Assembly: GCA_013140455.1 (NCBI GenBank)
Contig: JABFSU010000069.1
Span: 1 to 35,809 of the forward strand
DNA from: Nitrospira sp.
GTDB taxonomy: Bacteria > Nitrospirota > Nitrospiria > Nitrospirales > Nitrospiraceae
Direction: 5' to 3'
DNA: 35,809 bases
Below are positions 16,485-24,084 of this stretch, piece after piece. Below the pieces are notes generated by a model that was given only the letters and a program-made list of their open reading frames with translations, searched no databases and was not told the DNA's origin. Position 1 is the first letter of the stretch. Each line of letters begins with the position of its first letter. Position numbers and translations under genes: made by a program.

Positions 16485-17171
16485 TTAGTTGCCGAAAATG
16501 GATGTAAAGATGCCCTTCTCAGATTTGCGGGATGCGACTGTATCGCTTCCCAGCCCGGCCGGCTTCAAGTAAAACTCGTCGACGAGGACCAGCACACGCT
16601 TGACCCCGGCGCTCATCGAGCGGACGGACATGGTGGCGCCGCTGATGTTGATGATGTCCTTGTTGATCCGGATAGGGTCGGATACCGTTCTTCCATCATA
16701 TTGCGCGTTGAACCGCTTTTTCCCGACCTCACTGCCTTTGGCGTCGCGAAAGACCAGCAATTCCACGTCAGTGCAGGCGCCTTTCGGATCGACGCCGACC
16801 ATATAGGTCATGTGCTTGTATTTGCCGATGGTGTTGTGAATCATGGCATAGCCGTCGATTTTGTCCCCGGTTTCCCCGATGTACAGCTCAAAGGATTCCT
16901 CTGGAAACTTCCAGCCGATCCGCTGCTCAATGAGCTCTTTCTTTTCCGGTGTCAGGCGGATCAGGTCCTTGTGCACGCGCTGGGATTTCGGGAGGATGGT
17001 TTTCACGGCCTCCTCTTCTGTCATAAATTCTTCATACTTGAAGTCGTCGTCCTTCAGAAATCGGCGCAATTCGTTATCCCAAATCTTCTCAGCTGCCAGG
17101 ACCGGGAGTGACGAGGCTATGAGCAGCACAGTGATGATGATGGTGCGGAACGCACTCAGTTGAGGGAACAT
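16485..17171 (-). CDS. Exported FMN-binding flavoprotein
   Basis: A 228-residue protein with a signal peptide at 1-27 and a C-terminal FMN_bind domain (about 90-215). The motif NISGATMS places Thr180 where NqrC/RnfG-type proteins carry covalently attached FMN. The attaching enzyme, ApbE, is encoded divergently at 19624. It likely carries electrons in the periplasm between an inner-membrane donor and an extracytoplasmic acceptor. AAGGAG lies 5 bases before ATG 17171. The gene overlaps the end of the lipoprotein gene by 16 bases, so they are in one operon. Confidence 0.83.
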   Translation of the reverse strand: MFPQLSAFRTIIITVLLIASSLPVLAAEKIWDNELRRFLKDDDFKYEEFMTEEEAVKTILPKSQRVHKDLIRLTPEKKELIEQRIGWKFPEESFELYIGETGDKIDGYAMIHNTIGKYKHMTYMVGVDPKGACTDVELLVFRDAKGSEVGKKRFNAQYDGRTVSDPIRINKDIINISGATMSVRSMSAGVKRVLVLVDEFYLKPAGLGSDTVASRKSEKGIFTSIFGN

Positions 17172-17614
17172 CCATGCTCCTTTAGTTTAGTGTCCAGGCG
17201 GCTTTGTACATCAGTCATGACCTCCGCCGAGGGATCAGTGGAGGCCCAGCCGAAGAGGCGTGAGCCGCCGCGGAACGCCCATCGCTGCCGCTCTTCGGCA
17301 AAGCTGACTTTAGTGACATCGTCCAGCCGCTTGACGATGAGGGTGACACGGGACCGATCTCTGCTATCCCCCAAATCGCGTTGGAGGGCACCAAAGGTCC
17401 GTCCCGGCATCGGAATTTCCAGCCAGCCGGTGGCAATCATGCCGCCGTCTTTGTCTTTCGTAACGATGGCACGATCCTTCACCGCCTCCAGCGCAGCCTC
17501 CCAGGCATGGTCATAGCTGCACACCGCAAACCGCTGTTGCATGCCGCTCATGGAGGCGCAGGCCGTTAATAAAGTCGGCATCAGGAAGAGAGTAACGAGT
17601 CGTCGCATCATCAT
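17156..17614 (-). CDS. Small lipoprotein, unknown
   Basis: A 152-residue protein with a lipoprotein signal (MRRLVTLFLMPTLLTAC, lipid-bearing Cys about residue 19). The mature part is a small mixed alpha/beta domain with a DRSRVTLIVKRL strand pattern that faintly resembles BamC-like or other envelope lipoproteins; I cannot assign a family. It lies between the porin and FMN-binding genes and probably belongs to the same outer-membrane or periplasmic assembly. Confidence 0.7.
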   Translation of the reverse strand: MMMRRLVTLFLMPTLLTACASMSGMQQRFAVCSYDHAWEAALEAVKDRAIVTKDKDGGMIATGWLEIPMPGRTFGALQRDLGDSRDRSRVTLIVKRLDDVTKVSFAEERQRWAFRGGSRLFGWASTDPSAEVMTDVQSRLDTKLKEHGCSLN

Positions 17615-17634
17615 ACTCGGCCTTGTTTCTCACT

Positions 17635-17665
17635 GAGGTGCCACCCCATGCTGGGGCGGCACCTC
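17635..17665 (-). terminator. Strong intercistronic hairpin
   Basis: As minus-strand RNA, GAGGTGCCGCCCC pairs with GGGGTGGCACCTC, 13 pairs including one G-U, around a 5-base loop. No T-run follows, so it is not a classical terminator. It probably protects the porin message end or lowers expression of the following lipoprotein gene. Confidence 0.55.
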
Positions 17666-17674
17666 ATGGTCCTT

Positions 17675-19150
17675 CTAGAAGTACGTGGCTGCCTGAATCA
17701 GGAAGCCGTTGCCGTTCATCGGACTGCCCGATGATCCTAGATCCCCTGCGGGAACCAGGCCCTTCGCATCTTTCTGGGTGTTGAATTGCCAGTCAAACTT
17801 GATGACGGTGTCTTCGATCGGCCGGAAGTTGAGGCCGAGGGTCAAGCGCTCGAGCTCCCGCTGGCCTCCCAGCGCATTCTGCTTGGTGCGGCCATCCGTG
17901 TCGGTATTGACATGTTCCCACCGGACGACGGCGGTAAATGTCGACGCATCTGTGAAGTGGCTGGGTGCCCAGGTTTTTAGGAAGTCGGGCATGAAATGGT
18001 AGTTGCCCTGAATATAGTAGCCCTGCATGCCGGCCGGACCGATGCCTCTGTTGGCGACTCCGGTCGCATTGTTGTTGCTGATTCTCGTCCAGGCCGATTC
18101 CCCGATGACTTCGAACGGGCCTCGTTGCAGGGTCCAGTCCAACGCAACGATGTCGATCGTGCCCGTATCGACAGTGCCGGCTGATGGCTTGTAGGAGCCA
18201 TGGTAGCCGGATCCTGCGACTTCGATGCCCAGCATGGGGCTGAAGGCCACACGGCCGACAATGGCCTTGTTGTCATCGCGATCACGGGAGACGCTGCCCC
18301 GGCCGCTTCGGACGCCGAGGTCGGTAATCCCACCAGCAGTCTGGCTCATACCATTGACCGCATAAAGTTCGTAGTCGATCTTCGAGAGGGATGTCGGATA
18401 GAGGGTTCCGTAAATACCGGCACCGGCTTCAAACCAGGTGCTGGGAATGATAATTCTGGAAACCATCGGACGATCGACGAGATCGTTCAGCGGTGAGTCG
18501 TGCAGCAAGTTGAACTTACCGACCGGCATCAGAAGAATACCGCCGCGGAGATTGATCGCTTCATTAATCAGATAGTCCAGTTGAGCAAACTCAATCTGCA
18601 TAGATCCATCGGAATTGGTCGTCGTGGATTGTCCGATTGGAGCATTGGGTCCGCCTCTCTCGATCTCGATTTCTGTGGCGAACTTGATATGGTCGGTGAT
18701 GTCCGCATAGATGAAAGGCACCATCCGCTGCTGGCCGAAACTATTGCGGCTGGGATTGTCCAGATTCTGGCGAGACAAATTGTTGTACATCACATCGACA
18801 TACCCGCCGACCGTCGCTTTTGGCGCGCTCAAGAACGGCTTCGCGTAGACTAGTTTTCCTGATCCGGTTGATCCAAATCCCAGGGGGACATTCTCTTCGC
18901 CTTTGCGTTCGACTCGAATATCGGTGATAGGGCCAGCTGCCATGGGATATTGGGCAGCGCCGGGCTGGCCTTCCTTCTTCTCCATGACCCGTTCGGCCGA
19001 ACTTTCGCGCCGTTCGTGTTCCTGCATCTTCTTGTTCACGGCATCATCGACTAACTTTTTGATTTCCTCCGGGGTCATATCGACTGCCAAGGCCGGCATG
19101 GCCGACAAACTGGCGATTACGAGAGCCCCGAGGATTGACCGCATCTTCAT
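17675..19150 (-). CDS. Outer-membrane porin
   Basis: A 491-residue protein with a signal peptide (1-23, ending PALA), an N-terminal charged helical segment (about 26-60, coiled-coil-like) and a beta-barrel region with alternating strands ending in FLIQAATYF, a C-terminal Phe as usual for outer-membrane barrels. It resembles phosphate-selective porin-like barrels. GGAGG lies 6 bases before ATG 19150; the longer frame would swallow element A4 and overlap the Com-like gene. The substrate is unknown. Linked FMN-binding and haem proteins suggest passage of an electron acceptor or metal chelate. Confidence 0.82.
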   Translation of the reverse strand: MKMRSILGALVIASLSAMPALAVDMTPEEIKKLVDDAVNKKMQEHERRESSAERVMEKKEGQPGAAQYPMAAGPITDIRVERKGEENVPLGFGSTGSGKLVYAKPFLSAPKATVGGYVDVMYNNLSRQNLDNPSRNSFGQQRMVPFIYADITDHIKFATEIEIERGGPNAPIGQSTTTNSDGSMQIEFAQLDYLINEAINLRGGILLMPVGKFNLLHDSPLNDLVDRPMVSRIIIPSTWFEAGAGIYGTLYPTSLSKIDYELYAVNGMSQTAGGITDLGVRSGRGSVSRDRDDNKAIVGRVAFSPMLGIEVAGSGYHGSYKPSAGTVDTGTIDIVALDWTLQRGPFEVIGESAWTRISNNNATGVANRGIGPAGMQGYYIQGNYHFMPDFLKTWAPSHFTDASTFTAVVRWEHVNTDTDGRTKQNALGGQRELERLTLGLNFRPIEDTVIKFDWQFNTQKDAKGLVPAGDLGSSGSPMNGNGFLIQAATYF

Positions 19151-19183
19151 CGGTATCCTCCACGGTGAGTTGGGTTGTGGTCT

Positions 19184-19209
19184 GACTCGGGACTCGGTGG
19201 TCTCTGGTC
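19184..19209 (-). promoter_or_regulatory. Element A4: RNA motif before porin gene
   Basis: On the minus strand the outer stem is GAC/GTC instead of GGC/GCC and the inner stem GAC/GTC, around the loop CACCGA, with internal loop strands CAGA and CCGA. The stem changes on both sides keep pairing relative to A1-A3. No terminator follows. It lies 34 bases before the porin start and about 76 bases after the Com-like gene stop. Confidence 0.5.
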
Positions 19210-19284
19210 TGGTGGTTGCGAACAGGATCGTACCTCGAATGAATACTGCTGTAGTCTGCGGAAAACCTCCTTTCGTGAATCGAC

Positions 19285-19464
19285 TCATGACGCGACGGTG
19301 CTCCATCCTTCGATGGATGAGAAGGGGATCACGACGATGCGCTTACAGCGCTTACATTTCAGCTCGATCCCTTGCCCTCGCACCTTGGCGATCAATTGCC
19401 CGCACTCGCAGCGGGTTTCATTGCCATGACACGTGTCCGGTTCCGACTTTCTTGTGGTAACCAT
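19285..19464 (-). CDS. Com-like small zinc-ribbon protein 2
   Basis: A 59-residue protein with Cys19-X-Cys21 and Cys37-X2-Cys40 around GQLIAKVRGQGIELKCKRC, clearly homologous to the protein at 12650-12853 and to the Mu Com family of zinc-binding RNA-binding regulators. It was found by direct translation from ATG 19464. The gene heads the porin operon, with element A4 between it and the porin, and a Fur-box-like site lies upstream at 19493. The first cysteine pair is C-X-C rather than C-X2-C in both copies, an unusual zinc-ribbon spacing. An RNA-binding role is inferred, not shown. Confidence 0.68.
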   Translation of the reverse strand: MVTTRKSEPDTCHGNETRCECGQLIAKVRGQGIELKCKRCKRIVVIPFSSIEGWSTVAS

Positions 19465-19492
19465 GGCGGCCTATTGTCCTAGTAAATGAAAT

Positions 19493-19507
19493 TGAGAACG
19501 ATTATTA
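19493..19507. promoter_or_regulatory. Probable Fur box in divergent promoter region
   Basis: TGAGAACGATTATTA matches the 7-1-7 Fur consensus at 11 of 14 half-site positions. It lies between the Com-like gene (start 19464, minus) and apbE (start 19624, plus), so it could control both. Similarity to the better box at 7521-7535 (shared TGAGAA and ATTAT parts) supports the call. Confidence 0.55.
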
Positions 19508-19623
19508 ATATCTCGCTAGAGGGTCCGTTGTCAAGAGGGGCGTGCTTGTCGCATAGTGAAGCGGTGCGGTCGATTTGTACCTGCCTGTCGGGAACCGGCT
19601 CTTTGGGGCGGAAGGATGGTGGA

Positions 19624-20640
19624 ATGAATCGAAAGTGGGGTGTGTTCGTGGCGGGTCTGTGTACGGTAGGAGTGCTGGTAGGGTGCGGATCGATTCGTGT
19701 GGGCGAACCACCGGTTGTCGTTAAGCGAACTCAGATGCATATGGGCACATTGGTAGCCATTACGGCAGTGGCACCAACGAAGGAAGAGGCTCACGTCAGT
19801 ATTGAGGCTGGATTTCACGAGATTAAACGACTCGAGCAGTTGCTGAGCACATGGATCTCCGCGAGTGAATTGTCTCAGGTGAATGCCGCAGCGGGGCAAC
19901 GCCCAGTCGCGGTGAGTCGGGAAACGCTCGACCTGGTCAGCCGGTCGCTTGAGATGGCACGACTGACGGATGGCGGGTTCAATATTGCGGTCGGTCCCGC
20001 TGTTGAGGCCTGGAGCGTCACGGAGCGGCAGCGGAGACCAAGCTCGGTAGAGCTTGATCGGTTGCGCCCCCTGGTCGATTGGTCTGTAATCCAGCTGAAT
20101 TGGACCGCGAACACAATTTTTCTTCCACAGCCCGGCATGCGTATTGACGTCGGTGGAATCGGGAAAGGGTATGCCGCGGATCGCGCCGTCGGTGTGATGA
20201 AAGGGGCCGGCGCGCGGGGAGGCGTGGTGGCGCTTTCAGGCGACATCAAAACGTTTGGTGATCTACCCGGCATGAAGGGATTTCCCGTCGGCATTCGCCA
20301 TCCACGGCAGGAGGGAACGCTTATTGCTACGATGGATCTTAAGAACGAAGCGGTCTCTACGGCCGGTGACTACGAGCGATATTTTGAGCAGGATGGCATC
20401 CGGTACCATCACATTCTCGATCCAAAGACGCTTGAGCCAGCGCGGAAATGCCAGAGTGTGACGGTGATCGCTGCCGAGGGGACGGTCGCAGACGGGCTCG
20501 ATACCGGGATCTTTGTGTTGGGTCCAGAAAAAGGGATGGCGTTAGTCGAGCAATTGCCGAATGTCGAAGCTGTGATCATTGATGATCAAGGAAGAATAAC
20601 GGTATCCTCGGGTCTTCGATCTCGACTGCGGTACCCATGA
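19624..20640 (+). CDS. apbE: ApbE-type FMN transferase, lipoprotein
   Basis: A 338-residue protein with a lipoprotein signal (Cys21 in VLVGC) and the ApbE domain. Family motifs are HMGTLVAITA near the start of the mature domain, GGIGKGYAADRA in the middle, STAGDYERYF, and HHILDPKTLEPA followed by VADGLDTGIFVLG. ApbE attaches FMN from FAD to a Thr or Ser of exported flavoproteins; the obvious client is the protein at 16485 (Thr180). ATG 19624 has GGTGGA just upstream; the frame extends to 19486, but that extension overlaps the Fur box region and lacks signal character. Confidence 0.88.
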   Translation: MNRKWGVFVAGLCTVGVLVGCGSIRVGEPPVVVKRTQMHMGTLVAITAVAPTKEEAHVSIEAGFHEIKRLEQLLSTWISASELSQVNAAAGQRPVAVSRETLDLVSRSLEMARLTDGGFNIAVGPAVEAWSVTERQRRPSSVELDRLRPLVDWSVIQLNWTANTIFLPQPGMRIDVGGIGKGYAADRAVGVMKGAGARGGVVALSGDIKTFGDLPGMKGFPVGIRHPRQEGTLIATMDLKNEAVSTAGDYERYFEQDGIRYHHILDPKTLEPARKCQSVTVIAAEGTVADGLDTGIFVLGPEKGMALVEQLPNVEAVIIDDQGRITVSSGLRSRLRYP

Positions 20641-20667
20641 CAGGCGATTTTGTAGAAAGGTGTAGCG

Positions 20668-21042
20668 ATGGTGTATAGCCCGTCAAATATTGTGGAGCAA
20701 GGGATTCGGTCCTATCTTGTCTTGGTGCTAATCTTCTGCGGTGCCTGTGGAGAATTTGAAACGGGCTATTTCCAGAGCAAAGTGAATCAGGTCACGCAGG
20801 ATGAGGTCGCCAAGCGGTATGGAATGCCGCATAAGCAGGAGAAGCAACCAGACGGACACTCTCTCTGGACGTATTTTGTGCGGGGAAGCGGAACCAGCGG
20901 CTATAGCGGGTATGCCAGAACGGAGTATTGCCGGGCTTATCTGCTCACCTTTGACCAGCAGGGAATGTTGCGCGACTGGCATGACCAGGATTGTGCGACG
21001 CCGCCGGCGAAAATTACCGAGCCGTTTTCAGGTCGTAACTGA
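20668..21042 (+). CDS. Small lipoprotein, unknown
   Basis: A 124-residue protein with a hydrophobic start and a probable lipidation Cys (LVLIFCGAC, about residue 27). The mature part begins with VTQDEVAKRYGMPHK, the pattern of SmpA/OmlA-like small outer-membrane lipoproteins (a short motif before Gly-x-Pro). It carries a few further Cys residues. It lies 27 bases after apbE and is probably co-transcribed. Its 3' end overlaps the convergent tonB gene by 29 bases. No function can be assigned. Confidence 0.65.
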   Translation: MVYSPSNIVEQGIRSYLVLVLIFCGACGEFETGYFQSKVNQVTQDEVAKRYGMPHKQEKQPDGHSLWTYFVRGSGTSGYSGYARTEYCRAYLLTFDQQGMLRDWHDQDCATPPAKITEPFSGRN

Positions 21043-22042
21043 TCGAAAACTTGATGGGGCGTTGCGGGCGACCGAGCGGGCGTGAGAGCTTGATCGGTGG
21101 GCCTTGCTCCACGTCGGCAATTGCCGCTCGATCAAGCACGATATTTCCTGAGCTTTTTGCGATTTTCACATCCGTCAGCGTGCCGTTCTCGTGGAGCATC
21201 GCCACGAGCACGACTTTCCCCTGTACGCCTTCCAGCCGTAAAGTTGCAGGGTAGTGCTTTTCCAGATCGGCAATCCATTTCCCCATCAGCGCTGAGAGCC
21301 AGCCATCATCCGGTTTTGCGGTGATGGACTGATCTGGCGGAGTGAGCGCGGCCACTTCCGTGGCGGCTGGCGGTGCAGGCTGATGGATTGCCGTCGATGC
21401 ATCTGCGGTCCTGCTGGGTGTGGACATTGGTGGTTGCGGGACTTCTTTCTGTGTGCGAACAGGCTCAGGCGTAACGGGTGCAGGTTCTGGAGCGCTGGCG
21501 GCTATGCTGGATGGCGCGGAGGCTGACGGTGGTTCGGGGAGGACCACTGAACGCGCGGGCGCTGGTATGTCGGCCAGGGTTGTTGTAGGCGGAGCCTCAT
21601 GCGATTTCACGGCAGCGGGCGGCTGAGGGCGTGGATCTTCGCGGATTGGTTCAGGTGTGGGTTCGGGGTTCGAGGGTGCCGCGGTTTGTATTGGGGAAGG
21701 CGGAGCCGGTTCCGTACGAAGCGGTGTGTTTTGGGTTTGAATTGGAGGTGCCGGAGCGGGGACAACGGGAGACGGCAAAGGCTGAGCGGGAACGGGGGGA
21801 GGTGCCGGGCTTGGGGGGCTCGGCGGAGACTCGTTGGCGGCAGCCGGAGGCGTATGAGAATCCACCGGCTGAACCATGGCGACATTCCATTCGAACGGCT
21901 CCTCCAGCAGTGCCAGTTGCATCTGTTGAAGCAGTACCATCGCTCCGAGCACAAGGCTGCCGTGAAGACCAAGCGAAACCAGCCATCCGGCCGTATGTGC
22001 TCCGCCTGCGCTCACTCGATCATGATTCCGGGCTTGCGTCAC
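21014..22042 (-). CDS. tonB: TonB-family energy transducer (second copy)
   Basis: A 342-residue protein with an N-terminal helix (about 18-40), a very Pro-rich linker with Pro-Pro and Pro-Ala repeats (about 65-240) and a C-terminal TonB domain (WIADLEKHYPATLRLEGVQGK onwards). It is directly coupled to exbD through an ATGA overlap at 22039-22042. With ExbB and ExbD it forms the energising complex for TonB-dependent import. Its linker is of the Pro-rich kind, unlike the Ser/Thr-rich linker of the first TonB at 6357, so the two probably serve different receptors or spans. Confidence 0.85.
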   Translation of the reverse strand: MTQARNHDRVSAGGAHTAGWLVSLGLHGSLVLGAMVLLQQMQLALLEEPFEWNVAMVQPVDSHTPPAAANESPPSPPSPAPPPVPAQPLPSPVVPAPAPPIQTQNTPLRTEPAPPSPIQTAAPSNPEPTPEPIREDPRPQPPAAVKSHEAPPTTTLADIPAPARSVVLPEPPSASAPSSIAASAPEPAPVTPEPVRTQKEVPQPPMSTPSRTADASTAIHQPAPPAATEVAALTPPDQSITAKPDDGWLSALMGKWIADLEKHYPATLRLEGVQGKVVLVAMLHENGTLTDVKIAKSSGNIVLDRAAIADVEQGPPIKLSRPLGRPQRPIKFSISYDLKTAR

Positions 22043-22416
22043 AACCGGATCACCTCAAGGCTGACCTGTTGGAATCCCAATCCTCTGACTTCGTCGACGA
22101 GGGCGACGAAGCGTTCGAGCACGGTCACTTTATCCGCCCGAACGACCACCGCAGAGTCGCGCGGTTCTCCGCCGAGCGCCGAAGGCAGGCCGCCATCCGG
22201 TATGGGCTTGTCGTTCAGAAATAGGTGACCTTCCGATGTGAGCGTAATGACGAGGGGCACATCTTTGCGGTCGCTGACCGACTTGGCTTTGGCCAGATTG
22301 ACCGGGATCTGTCCGGTACTGATAAAAGTGGCGGTGGTCAGCACAATCACCAACAGCACGAGCATGACATCCACGAGCGGGATGACGTTGATCTGATCAA
22401 CTTGCTGACGATCCAT
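22039..22416 (-). CDS. exbD: ExbD biopolymer transport protein
   Basis: A 125-residue protein with a single N-terminal helix carrying the key Asp in NVIPLVDVMLVLLVIVL (about residues 9-26), then a periplasmic domain with VVVRADKVTVLERFV. ExbD and ExbB form the proton channel that powers TonB. The N-terminus overlaps the end of exbB by 20 bases and its end overlaps tonB. Confidence 0.9.
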   Translation of the reverse strand: MDRQQVDQINVIPLVDVMLVLLVIVLTTATFISTGQIPVNLAKAKSVSDRKDVPLVITLTSEGHLFLNDKPIPDGGLPSALGGEPRDSAVVVRADKVTVLERFVALVDEVRGLGFQQVSLEVIRL

Positions 22417-22831
22417 GATCCACCTTGTACTGGGTCAGCAGTTCGGCGACCCGGCGTCGGAGAATGTTATTCATGACTACGCAGGGGATCGCGACGAGCA
22501 ATCCCACGGCCGTCGCTTTCAGGGCGAGGCTCAATCCGATCATGATCGTGTTGACCGCCATGGTGCCGGACGTGCCCATGGTGTGGAAGGTCAGCATGAT
22601 TCCGAGGACGGTGCCCAGCAGCCCGATGTAAGGCGCATTGGCTGCGACGGTGCCGATGACGACCAGCCGCTTTGTCAGCGCGATTTCAAAAACCTGGGCA
22701 TTGGGGTAGTGAGCGGCGTTGATGTTGCGGTAGAAGAGCCAGCGCTCAACGGCGACCGCGACCGACCACAGGCTCAGGCCGAGCAACAGTCCGATAATGC
22801 CATAGTCCACGACATGTTTCAGTGAGTCCAT
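22397..22831 (-). CDS. exbB: ExbB proton-channel protein, short form
   Basis: A 144-residue MotA/TolQ/ExbB-family protein with three predicted helices (about 10-30, 60-85, 105-130) and the motif PYIGLLGTVLGIMLTFH. It is shorter than enteric ExbB (about 240), matching the short ExbB type known from TonB systems of epsilon-proteobacteria. AAGGAG sits 7 bases before ATG 22831. A 117-base gap with no gene separates it from the upstream iron ABC transporter; it contains only a small GC hairpin (CCGGG/CCCGG near 22880). Confidence 0.88.
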   Translation of the reverse strand: MDSLKHVVDYGIIGLLLGLSLWSVAVAVERWLFYRNINAAHYPNAQVFEIALTKRLVVIGTVAANAPYIGLLGTVLGIMLTFHTMGTSGTMAVNTIMIGLSLALKATAVGLLVAIPCVVMNNILRRRVAELLTQYKVDHGSSAS

Positions 22832-22948
22832 GCACGTACTCCTTCGGTAGTACTGGTTTTGCGTCAGGACCGGCCGGGACAGAGCCCGGATTGTCCTTCA
22901 TCAATGCCAGATGGTGAAAAGACCTGTCAACTGGAGCACGGTGGGAGC

Positions 22949-24052
22949 TTAGCTTGGAGAACAGGGGGCCGGAAAGACCACCGTGTGAGTGGCCAAGACC
23001 TGGAGTTCAACGGCGGTTCCTTCCTGATACACACTCGTCGAGCCCTCACTGCTATGGACGATCTGCCCGGAGGGAAGACGGACAGTGTAGAGATTTTCAG
23101 ACCCCCGGAACTGGCGGCCGATGATACGGGCGCTTGCGCCTTTGGCCGGGGACAGGTGGATATCGTCTGGCCGGATCATCACGACCACGGCGGTGTCTTT
23201 CGCGCCGGGGAGTGTATTGGGAAATTCGCCCAACTCGGTATGAATCATCCCGTCCCGGATGTCGCCCTGAATGAAGTCGGCTTGTCCCACAAAGTCCGCG
23301 ACGAAGGGGCTGGCCGGCATATGGTAGATCAACTCCGGAGTATCCATCTGTTCCAACACGCCCTGGTTCAAGACCGCGATCCGGTCGGCCATCGCAAAGG
23401 CTTCTTCGTGATCGTGTGTGACGAGGATGGTCGTCGTTTTGGTGCGCCGCAGCAGCGCATGCAAGTCCTGGCGCATCCGGCCGGCCATATCGGGGTCCAG
23501 ATTGCTGAAGGGCTCATCCAGCAAGAGGACGACGGGATTTTGCACGAGCGCGCGGGCGAGGGCGACACGCTGCTGTTGCCCGCCGGACAGTTCATGCGGA
23601 TAGCGGCGATCAAATCCCTCAAGACCCGTGAGTGTGAGCATTTCTTGAACTTGGCACTTTCTGTCGCCTCGTGACAGGTGTTGGAGCCCGAAGGCGATAT
23701 TGTCCGCCACGCGCAGATGGGGGAACAGAGCATACTCCTGAAAGACCATCCCGACGCGCCGCTCTTCAGTTGGGACGGTGAGATTCGCATTCGACATCAG
23801 ACGTCCGGAGAGAAACAGTTCGCCGGACCGAACCGGTTCGAAGCCGGCAATAGCCCGGAGGATCGTGGTCTTCCCGCAACCGGAGGGACCCAGCAGGCAG
23901 AGAATTTCTCCCTCGCGCGCAGCAAAGGAGATATTGCGGATTGCCGGCCGGCCGGTTTCATAGGCGCAGGCAACGGCGCGCAGCTCCAGCACAGTGGACG
24001 TGGGCTGGTAGAGGTCCGGTTGGCTCAAGCCGTGAGGTGTGTCAGTGTGCAT
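22949..24052 (-). CDS. fbpC: Ferric iron ABC transporter ATPase
   Basis: A 367-residue ATPase with Walker A GPSGCGKTTILR (about residues 54-65), signature LSGGQQQRVALARA, Walker B VVLLLDEPFSNLD and a C-terminal regulatory TOBE-type domain (about 240-360), the FbpC/FutC arrangement. ATG 24052 is preceded by GGTGA; the GTG at 24061 is weaker. It powers the permease encoded directly upstream. Confidence 0.85.
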   Translation of the reverse strand: MHTDTPHGLSQPDLYQPTSTVLELRAVACAYETGRPAIRNISFAAREGEILCLLGPSGCGKTTILRAIAGFEPVRSGELFLSGRLMSNANLTVPTEERRVGMVFQEYALFPHLRVADNIAFGLQHLSRGDRKCQVQEMLTLTGLEGFDRRYPHELSGGQQQRVALARALVQNPVVLLLDEPFSNLDPDMAGRMRQDLHALLRRTKTTTILVTHDHEEAFAMADRIAVLNQGVLEQMDTPELIYHMPASPFVADFVGQADFIQGDIRDGMIHTELGEFPNTLPGAKDTAVVVMIRPDDIHLSPAKGASARIIGRQFRGSENLYTVRLPSGQIVHSSEGSTSVYQEGTAVELQVLATHTVVFPAPCSPS

Positions 24053-24084
24053 GTAGTTCACCGCTGGTGTTGAGGCGCGGCCTC

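Noticed and set aside
12584-19209. Element A as a cyclic di-GMP (GEMM) riboswitch
   Set aside because: The GEMM hallmarks (the GCAAA tetraloop and its receptor, and two parallel helices) are not present, although one copy precedes an HD-GYP gene.
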